Source of the DNA: Beta vulgaris subsp. vulgaris
Taxonomy: Eukaryota; Streptophyta; Magnoliopsida; Caryophyllales; Amaranthaceae
Assembly (NCBI RefSeq): GCF_026745355.1
Contig: NC_079202.1
Location: forward strand, 24,644,897 to 24,708,896
Length of the DNA stretch: 64,000 nucleotides
Reading direction: 5' to 3'
A program made the position numbers and the translations under genes. Of the stretch, positions 56,597 to 64,000 are shown piece by piece. Within the stretch, counting starts at the first letter, position 1. Every line of letters starts with the position of its first letter. The notes below the pieces were generated by a model. The model searched no databases. It was not told the origin of the DNA and saw only the letters and a program-made list of their open reading frames with translations.

Positions 56597-58260
56597 CACT
56601 ACAAGAATATTTACACATAAAGGCAACACCTTGAGGCAACCAAAGTTTGATAGAATCTAAAAGTGCTTTTTAGCATTAGTTAATTTCAATTGCCTCTAAA
56701 AGTTATTTTAACATCAGTGAAATTTAGGTTACCCCTAAAAGTAACTTTTAGCATCAATAAAATATTGATTGCCTTTAAAACTTTTTTTTTAGCATCAAAA
56801 TTTTTTTGGTTGCCCATAAAAGTAGTTTTCAGCATTAATGAAATATTGGGTGCCTTTAAAACTTTTTTCCATCATCAGTTGAATTTATGTTGCCCATAAA
56901 AGCACATTTTTGTATTAATGAAGTGATGGTTGCCTCCAAACTCCTTTTTTCATTAGTGAAATCTAGGCTACCTCTAAAAGTTAATTTTAGCATTAATGAA
57001 AAAATGATTGCCTCTAAAACTTCTTTTTAGCATTATTGAAATTTATTTACCCCCTTAACAGTTTTCTTTTAGCATCAATTAAACTTATGATTGCTCATAA
57101 AAAATCTTTCTATTAGCATTACGAAAATTGATTTTGCCCTTAAAAGGTCGTCGTAGCATTAGTGATATTGTGGTTACCTTTAAAAGATTTACTATAAGAA
57201 AATTTACATATAGAGGTAACACCTTGAGGCCTTTAATCAATTATGTCCTCTAAAAGCACTTTTTAGCATTAGTTAATTCTGATTCCCCAAATTTTTTTTT
57301 AACCATTCGCGAAATTTAGCTTATCCCTAAATTAAACATAACTTTTAGCATTAATAAAATGATGGTTTCCTTTAAACATCATTTTAGCAAAACTAGAATA
57401 TATATTGAAGGTTTTTTTAGCATCTGAAATATTTTGATCGCCTCTAAAAGATCTTTTTAGCATTTGCGAAATTGAGGCCACATTAACCCTCATCACAGAG
57501 GCTCCAAGGCAATAACAAAAATTTGAGACCACCTCTAACACCCAAATGGCTATTATTCAGGCTCTGCCTTCCCCTCTAGGTTTCCTCCTTGCAAATATGG
57601 GATTGGTAACTCATGGGACCCCTCAACTTATATTAATCACAGCGAGGATCATGGGAACCACAAACTCACCAGGGAGGCTCTGCTTGGGTTCAAGGTCCTG
57701 GTCCAAACCAGTCTCTAGAAAGGGAAGAGGTCTTAACTTTGGCAAACTTAGCGTTGTAAACGGGAGCTCAGAATGTCCTCTCTGCTATCACCTGGGCCAC
57801 ATATCGAGGTTACACACATGTTCAAATAAACACTGACTTTGCTCTCCTGATTCATTCGTTGTGCTCTCCGACAAGTCTGGACATCTCAATCAATTGGATG
57901 GTAAGTCTTATTAAGAAGTTGGGACGTTGGATGCAGTGGTGCCAAGTGCCCAAGGTTTCAAGATCCCAAGTCAAGTAAGTGCATGATCTTGCACAATGGA
58001 GTCGCCTAAATGGTAATGTCATGGTTAATCTTTAGTTTTGTATGTTCCCATGATGTAAAAAAAAAAAAGAAATTGGTTTCCCCTAAACATTCATCGTTAG
58101 TATTTGTGATATTATGGTAGCTTCTAAAAAACTGTTTTTGTTTTACTAAAATTGAGATTGGTTCTAAACATTATTTTTCGCATTAATGAGGTTCAAGTAG
58201 CCTTTAAAATAAAGATCTTAGAAGTATTACAGAAATTTACATTGCCATATGTAATTTGTG
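56597..58260 (+). mobile_element. CACTA-4 left end with long sub-terminal repeat array
   Basis: CACTACAAGAATATTTACAC at 56597 is a typical CACTA terminus. A long array of units of about 60 bp follows, sharing 'tttagcatyaatgaaat' and 'ttgcctctaaaag', and reaches beyond 58200. A second terminus-like copy (ctataagaaaatttacatat) lies at 57190. The array is interrupted by foreign sequence at 57495-58069. No transposase and no right end are seen. Confidence 0.72.
57495..58069 (+). other. Foreign fragment inside the CACTA-4 array
   Basis: The composition changes sharply from the repeat array. The 96-codon frame 57546-57836 contains PLGFLLANMG and ECPLCYHLGHISRLHTC, a Cys/His cluster loosely like a copia gag zinc knuckle. 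The fragment ends in an A-rich run (58057-58068), as a retroposed copy would. The identity is uncertain: a retrotransposon gag fragment or a captured transcript. Confidence 0.45.
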
Positions 58261-58454
58261 TTTATAATACATGCCCCGATTATACTAGATGATCGATGAA
58301 GTACCAAGTGTTCATCAATCTCATGATTAATGGATCTTAATCATATGTTACTTAATTATTTCTATGATTTGACTACGTTGAATATTAGCCGTTAACATGA
58401 TGTCAATTTCCAATCAAGTAACGACCAATCATTAATTGAATTAGAATATTTATG

Positions 58455-60901
58455 TTTTTTTTTTAGGTAAAATGTAAGAATTATATTACCAAAATTATCT
58501 TGAAGCTCCAATTACAAACATACCATCACAAACTACATGAAACCACTACAAAGAAAGTAAACGACTATCTAGTTACTATTTTCAAGTAGGTTGTTCAGCC
58601 ATAACATCTCCTCATTACTCAATTTCACAGTTACCTTGGATCTAACTTTGCTACACACTACACTTTTAATATCTTTAAACACAGTCTCAGGTATAGGAAT
58701 AGTCCTTTCCCATAGGGCTTGATTTCTAGCCTTCCAAACAAAGTACAATGTAGCAGCCAAAGCATAGTACTAGACTTCTTGTTGCTTCTTGCTATATTTT
58801 CTTCCCCATTTCCTCCATGTTGTATAAATGCATTCATCTGGATTGACTTTGATGCCAAACCAATGCATGTTCTCTTCATAGATTCTTCTATTGAATTAAC
58901 ATCTGAAAAAGAGGTGCAAACAAGCATCCTTCCCATCTATACACAAAATACAGTGATCATCAGAGCATACACCTGCTATCATTAGTCGTTCCTTGGTTCT
59001 AAGTCTACCCAAGGCTACCATCTATGCTACAAAGGAGCGCTTAGGAACATTGTAGGCTGCCCACACCCAGTTATGCCATTATACCTTCTCAAATTGCCCC
59101 CTGAACCACTGATAGCCACTTTTTGCAGTATATTTGTTACTTCCATCTACCCATTGATTACTAGAATTATAACCTCCCTTTACCAGTTCTTTACCTCTAC
59201 AGATGTTCCTCCAACCCCAACTTGCAGATTTTGGTGGTTTATAGTTCCACCAGTTACTCTCCTTTATGTATACTATATGGACCCATTTGATCCAAAGTAA
59301 ATCTTCTTTTTAAGCCACCTGCCATACATACTTCCCCATTGTAGCATAATTCCATAGTAGTCAGTCTCTCACCCCCTAGTCCTTGATGTTTCCTAGACAT
59401 ACATACCTTGCTCCAGGTAATAGGAGGTGGTCTACTTAGGAACTCTTTGCCCTCCCATAAAAATGATCTGCACAGCCGTGTTATCTTCATCATCACGCCC
59501 TTAGGAAATACAAATATTTATGCCCAATAAGTATGTAGGCTGAGCAGCACTGCATTGACTAGTGTGACCCTAGTTGCATAGGATAGGTATCTTGAGGTCC
59601 AGCATAGTAGTCTCTTTAACATTCTGTCTACCAGTACATCACATTCAGATGTTGTTATCCTTCTTGCTGTAATGTGGATTCCTAGTTATTTGAAAGGGAA
59701 CTCCCTTTTCTGAAAACCAGTAAGCTACAGTATTCTACTTTGAATTTTAGGCTTCACCTTCCCAAAATAAAGTGCTGACTTTTCCTGGCTGGCTTGAAGA
59801 CCTGAGGCCGCTGCAAATGCTGTCAAGGTTTTCTTCATCCACACTACAGATTGTACATCTCCCTTGCAGAATAGCATAAGGTCGTCAACAAAAATTAAGC
59901 GGTTAATCTTTAGCTAGCTACATCAGCCTAGAGAAATATTCCATGGCTAAGACAAACAGTAGAGGGGACATAAGATCCCCTTGCCCGATGCCCTTCTTCC
60001 CTTTAAGGAATCCACATAAACTCCCATTGATACTCAGTGTTAAGGAGGGTGTTATCACACACACTATCACCCATTTAATGAATTTCTGGGGAAAATCAAA
60101 GCCTGTGAGTAAATCTTTTATGAAGCTCCAATTCAAAGAATCATAAGCTTTTCTCAAGTCAACTTTGATAGTACACCTTGCAGGCCCGTTCTTTCTTCTA
60201 TATTGCTTCATTATATCCTTGTAGAGGAATATGTTGTGCAGTATAGCTCTATCTTGGACAAATGCACTCTGGACTTGATTAACAAGGCTGGCCAATACTT
60301 CAGTCAATCTACTACATATCATCTTAGATTTTTTTTTAGATTACATTACAGCAGGATATAGGCCGAAATTGAGTCACATCCATGGGCTGCTCATATTTAG
60401 GAATTAATACTAGGGTAGTTGCATTCACCTGGCTTAGAATTTTCCCAGTGTGAAAAAAAATCTAGCATAGCTTTTGTGATATCCCCCCAATACATTGCCA
60501 AGCTTTCTTAAAGAAGCCACTAGTGTAATCATCAGGGCCAGGGGCGGCCTTAGTCTCATCAATGTCAAAAAGGGCAACTTTGACATGACCACTTGTGAAG
60601 CTCCTGCACATAGCAATCTTTTGTTCATCTATTAATATCCTTCCTTCCTTCATCACAGTCTTGCTTACCTTAGCAATCATGATCTGCTCTTGTCCAAGCA
60701 GTCCTTCATAGTACTGAAGGAAAGCTTCCTCAACATGCTTAAGATCCTCCATCCACTCACCTTGCATGTTCCCGATTCTGCTAATGTGATTATGAGCCCT
60801 CCTCCTTTTCAGACATGCATGAAAGTATGTTGTATTTGCATCCCCTCCCTTAATCCACTCATTCTTCACCTTTTGGTTAAGCAAACTCATTCCAGCTTTA
60901 T
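58455..60901 (-). pseudogene. LINE ORF2 remnant: RT to C-terminus and poly(A) tail
   Basis: The minus strand shows NEWIKGGDANTTYFHACLKRR, AAPGPDDYTSGFFKKAW, ITQFRPI-like sequence, SAFVQDRAI, CTIKVDLRKAYDSLNWSF, and GIGQGDLMSPLLFVLAMEYF. The catalytic FVDD is at 59892-59881. Then come a zf-RVT-like region (CRSFLWEGKEF) and the C-terminus ALAATLYFVWKARNQALWER with a stop near 58570. A 3' UTR of about 110 nt ends in a 10-nt A tail (58464-58455 on the minus strand). Frameshifts and stops are frequent. The 5' part is cut by an LTR at 60902. It belongs to a different LINE family from the one at 41200. Confidence 0.88.
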
Positions 60902-61245
60902 TGTAACAGCCCGAATTTCCCGACCAGCTTACAAAGGATTAAGCACAGCGAAAGAGACTCTAGTCGAGGTAACCCTGACTATTACCATCACACTCACCGA
61001 ACTACATCGAAGAGTGTGGAACTCAATTCCCAACTCTATTCAAATAAATTAACTATTATAACTACGCTCTGATTCTCAAACTCTATTCCTATGAATTTCT
61101 ACAGAAAATCCGGCAGAGTTTCCTTTGAAAATAGGACAACGCTGAAGCGAAAAATGATTTAGACCTGTTTGCAAATTCAATTTATAAAATATTTCCAAAT
61201 CCCAAAGCTCAACAACCTCAACGCTTTCGCGGAGCAACAATCAAT
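60902..61245 (-). mobile_element. LTR end inserted in the LINE and cut by CACTA-2
   Basis: TGTAACAGCCCGAATTTCCC at 60902 matches, in inverted orientation, the 3' terminus (..ggaaaacgggctgttaca) of the LTR at 16424-20022, with 'cacagcgaaa' similar to its 'gcagcggaaa'. It is inserted in LINE ORF2 and interrupted at 61246 by CACTA-2; the remainder lies beyond the window. Confidence 0.7.
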
Positions 61246-61290
61246 CACTAGGGGAAAAAAACAGAAGGGCTGCGCAAGAAGGGCTACGCT

Positions 61291-62147
61291 CATGGGCGGA
61301 TCTACTAAGTAACAGGGGGTAGCACATGCTACCCCTAAATTTTTTTTTTTTTTTAAAAACTGGCGGAAGAAAAAAAAATAAGAAACTAATATATACAAAA
61401 TCTAGCAACATATGGTTGAAGAATTCTACTAGCCGCAGTGGTAGGCTCGTTTTGTTAGAGTCCGAAGACAACGAGGTCTTAGGTTCGACTACCCACATAA
61501 CATTTTTTTGGGTTGTTACTTTTTGTTCATTCTTTTCTTTTCTTTTCTTTTCTTTTCCCTTTTTTTTTCTCCTTTTCTTCCTTTTTCTTTAACTTCCCCT
61601 ATGCATTATAAGAGAATCTTATTGGATTTTTGTATAAAATCTAAAAATCTCCATGTCCTTTATTTTCTTTTCCCTTGTTTTTTTCTCCTTTTCTTCCTTT
61701 TTCTTTAACTTCCCCTATGCATTATAAGAGAATCTTCTTGGATTTTTTTATAAAATCTAAAAATCTCCATGTATTTTCTCATTTCTACATTAAATTTTTT
61801 TTTTCAAAATGTAGCTTTTTGACTCTATCAAATCAACGTCAAGTTTTTCATTAGTTTCTTATTTTTAGTTCTTCAGACTTGCATTATAAGGGAGAGAAAA
61901 TTCTTCGAATTTAAAACGGTTGGATATGATAGAGTAGTAGGGTAAGTAGAGTTTTTATGGGAAGAACTATCTCATAATGTAAGTATAAAGAATAAAGTAT
62001 TATGAACCATATAATTGATAATATAGTGTCGTACTTTTAAAAGGGTTATAAGTGTCGTTTAACGTGAATTCTATTCTAGTATTATGAACGGTTATTTGGT
62101 TAGTTATCTTATGTTACCCCTGATTGAAAATCCTGGCTCCGCCACTG
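61291..62147. mobile_element. hAT-like MITE inside the CACTA-2 repeats
   Basis: The left end 'catgggcggatctac..aggggg' and the right end (inverted: cagtggcggagccagg..cagggg) form an imperfect TIR. Flanks gctacgct (61283-61290) and gctgcact (62148-62155) match at 6 of 8 positions, and both fit the CACTA sub-terminal motif gctgcgct. There are T-rich stretches and a duplicated 'ttaacttcccctatgcatta' at about 61590 and 61705. No coding is present. Confidence 0.75.
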
Positions 62148-62465
62148 GCTGCACTTTTGACAAAAGCGCAGCCCTATTATTGAAGGGCTGCACTTTTGTA
62201 AAAAAGCGCAGGCCTACAAAACAGAAGGGCTGCGCTTTTTAAAAAAAGCGCAGCCCTTCAGTTAGTAGGGATGCGCTTTATGAAAAAGCGCAGCCCTTCT
62301 CACATTAGAAGGGCTGCGGTTTTAAAAAAGCGCAACCCTACACTTTGAGAAGGGCTGCGCTTTTTTAAAAAGCGCAGCCCTACTAAGTGAAGGGCTGCAT
62401 TTTTAAAAAAGCGCAGCCCTTCTGACTTAGTAGGGCTGTGCTTTTTTTAACTAGCGCAGCCCTAC
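62148..62465. repeat. CACTA-2 sub-terminal repeats (AGCGCAGCCCTTC)
   Basis: About 14 copies in alternating orientation form potential hairpins such as 'agaagggctgcgctt..aaaaagcgcagccct'. They match those of CACTA-1, and are inferred transposase/TNPA-like binding sites. Confidence 0.9.
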
Positions 62466-62569
62466 TTTAATTTTTTTTTTGCTTGAATAATTGCGCGCAT
62501 GTACAGTAGAGCATTCTATTTCGAGTACAGCATTCCCTCCCTTAGAGAATTACGAGCGAAAAAACAGCA

Positions 62570-62870
62570 CCCACCACTACCGCTGCCCTAATTCGAGTGT
62601 TGCACCACCACCCACCACTACTGCTGCCTAATTCGAGTGCACCACCAGCACCACCACTACTGCTGCCCTAATACGAGCACCATCACCACCACTACTGCTG
62701 CCAACACTTTGCTCCACCACCACCAATTAATTCGAGTGGTATTTGCGAACCACCACATTTCGCACCACCACATTGCACACCACCACCTTGCGCAGCACCC
62801 ACCACATTGTGCCCATCACCTTGCGCACCATTACCCTTCTCTTCTCTTCTCTTCTCTTTTCTTTTCTTCT
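62570..62870. repeat. CAC-rich minisatellite
   Basis: Four units of about 45-50 bp ('ctaattcgagtgcaccacc' + 'accaccactactgctgcc') are followed by CAC-rich sequence and a (tcttc)n stretch. The His-rich open frame over it is an artefact. Confidence 0.8.
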
Positions 62871-63184
62871 CCACCATTTGAGTGGTGAATTAGGTACGAA
62901 TTAATTTTGTTTTTCTTAATTGAATTAAATGGTTAATGTGCAATGTGGGTTTTGTCAATTGTAGGAAGAAGAGGCTAAGGAAGGCAAGTAAAGTTCCAAG
63001 TATCTTTTTTCTCTTCATTGCTCGTCGTTGGTGTTAAGAGGTAACTACTTTAACATGTAGACAAAGTTGATAATTTATTGAATGTATATGTATTTTTTCT
63101 AATGTATATATATTTGTTGATATGAGATTGTATGAAAACGCAATGTGATTTAGCTATATATGAAAATTAACATAGTTGTTTGAA

Positions 63185-63520
63185 TCATCATCATATATGC
63201 CTAGATACCCGTTCAAGACTTACTCATTAGGAGTAAGTCTTGAATAGTCCCCGGTTTGGGACTGTTCTTGGACGTTTGATCTCACTTAGGTGGTGAATGT
63301 GTGTCTTCTTTTCAATTCTGAGGAAAATCTTGGCTTATCGTTTCGCTACATTGTTCTCTGGGTACATATGTAGATAAGCAATTATCTACATTGTGTACTT
63401 GGAGAACTGTAGGGAAATGCTGCCGGATTTTCCTTAGAATTGAAAAGTTGGCATATATTCACTAGTGAGATTAGACGTCCAAGGATGGGTTAGGTTGGAG
63501 TGATAAGGACCTTTGACTGC
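63185..63520 (+). other. Conserved CACTA leader block with a 14-bp hairpin
   Basis: This is the counterpart of 15125-15470, about 140 bp upstream of the transposase start. The hairpin at 63212-63244 has arms TTCAAGACTTACTC / GAGTAAGTCTTGAA and loop ATTAG. Shared flanking pieces include 'gaactgtagggaaatgctgc' and 'agacgtccaaggatgggtta'. Confidence 0.75.
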
Positions 63521-63661
63521 ATGCATACAATTGAACATGTACTATCTTAGCTTGTTGTATACGTGTGTGATTTGAATATGTGAGTGTGTGTACTTTAATA
63601 ATGATTGATGCATTATAATGAATGTTGTGTTTAATTATTAGAGGTGGTCTTCTTGAATGAG

Positions 63662-64000
63662 ATGGATCGTACTTGGATGTATGGTAGTCGTGAATCGATT
63701 GAGTTTGTGAATGGGGTCTCGGAATTCTGTAGAAGTGCATTAGAATATCAAACATCCTCTGGAGCAGTCGACTTTTATTGTCCTTGTTTGGATTGTAGAA
63801 ATGTGAGCAAGGTTAGTAGTATACATGTGGTTAGGGAGCATGTCTTTCGCCGTGGGTTTAGGCCTCAATACCACGTATGGTTTGGCATGGTGAGCAGGGG
63901 AGGTATAGGGAAGCTCTGGAGTAAAGAATGATGTATGTGAAGAAAAAAGAAGAAGATGATGATGAGTTAGGGGATGAGAATTTGGATGATGAATTTGGAG
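63662..64000 (+). pseudogene. CACTA-2 TNP2 transposase, N-terminal part
   Basis: ATG at 63662 begins the Transpos_assoc domain: MDRTWMYG, FVNGVSEFCRSAL, FYCPCLDCRN, GFRPQYHVW. These match the CACTA-1 domain at 15008 residue by residue in the Cys and His positions. A 1-nt shift near 63887 takes the frame to a stop at 63929; the other frame continues HGEQGRYREALE and then acidic sequence. The catalytic part is outside the window, so overall integrity is unknown. Confidence 0.82.

Larger units (their letters stand above)
61246..64000 (+). mobile_element. CACTA-2: En/Spm-type transposon, running off the window
   Basis: The terminus CACTAGGGGAAAAAAAC at 61246 is followed by an AGCGCAGCCC sub-terminal array (61262-61290 and 62148-62465). 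A conserved leader block (63185-63520) and the TNP2 N-terminal domain (63662 onwards) come next. The same motif family and leader occur inverted in CACTA-1, so the two are members of one family. A hAT MITE sits in the sub-terminal array. Confidence 0.9.

Noticed and set aside
62637..62888. His-rich 83-residue protein
   Set aside because: Product of the CAC minisatellite in the CACTA-2 leader.

Overview
This is a plant nuclear segment: AT-rich, with one spliced multi-exon gene buried in layers of transposable elements. No bacterial, organellar or viral gene arrangement is visible. The element types and the gene fit a dicot. Caryophyllales (spinach/goosefoot type) is a guess that I cannot prove from this sequence.

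The only clear host gene is a MATE/DETOXIFICATION-type transporter on the minus strand (22798-36734). Its nine exons join in frame into about 487 residues. All splice sites are canonical except one GC-AG intron. Intron 1 (1.7 kb) carries a small Helitron and a MITE. Intron 2 (about 9.7 kb) carries a MULE-like TIR element, an inverted-repeat element, a Ty1/copia gag remnant, a LINE-related retroposon, a SINE with a perfect 16-bp target-site duplication (TSD), a MITE and a second SINE-like sequence.

Left part (1-22400): the tail of an LTR plus a tRNA-Arg-type primer-binding site (Ogre/Tat-like) is broken by a degenerate CACTA (En/Spm) transposon that runs leftwards. This CACTA has in turn been hit by a non-autonomous Athila-like LTR retrotransposon (1503-8860, TSD CTGCG), a solo LTR (8947-10306, TSD CGCTT) and a 3.6-kb solo-LTR-like element with a 39-bp tandem array (16424-20022, TSD ATATT). 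A LINE RNase H remnant and a tandem duplication lie between the CACTA and the MATE gene.

Right part (37000-64000): a hAT-like element (37049-41067, TSD CTTGAAAG) is swollen by a Helitron, a dispersed repeat, an LTR fragment and a 296-bp internal direct repeat. Next is an L1-like LINE (ORF1 + endonuclease/RT), cut by a Tat-lineage Ty3/gypsy element (44726-about 52730). That element has dual RNase H and an antisense coiled-coil ORF behind its integrase. A second copy of the dispersed repeat follows. The last 8.5 kb is a deep nest: CACTA-3 and CACTA-4 ends, then a minus-strand LINE, then an LTR, then CACTA-2, then a hAT MITE.

The points most worth a second look are: a 14-15 bp perfect hairpin with a compensatory base-pair change, conserved in the leaders of the two related CACTA elements; the antisense, apparently spliced ORF of the Tat element; the CACTA whose transposase N-terminus is fused to its second ORF; the Athila derivative that keeps only protease and gag flanks; and the GC-AG intron and TE-filled introns of an otherwise intact MATE gene.
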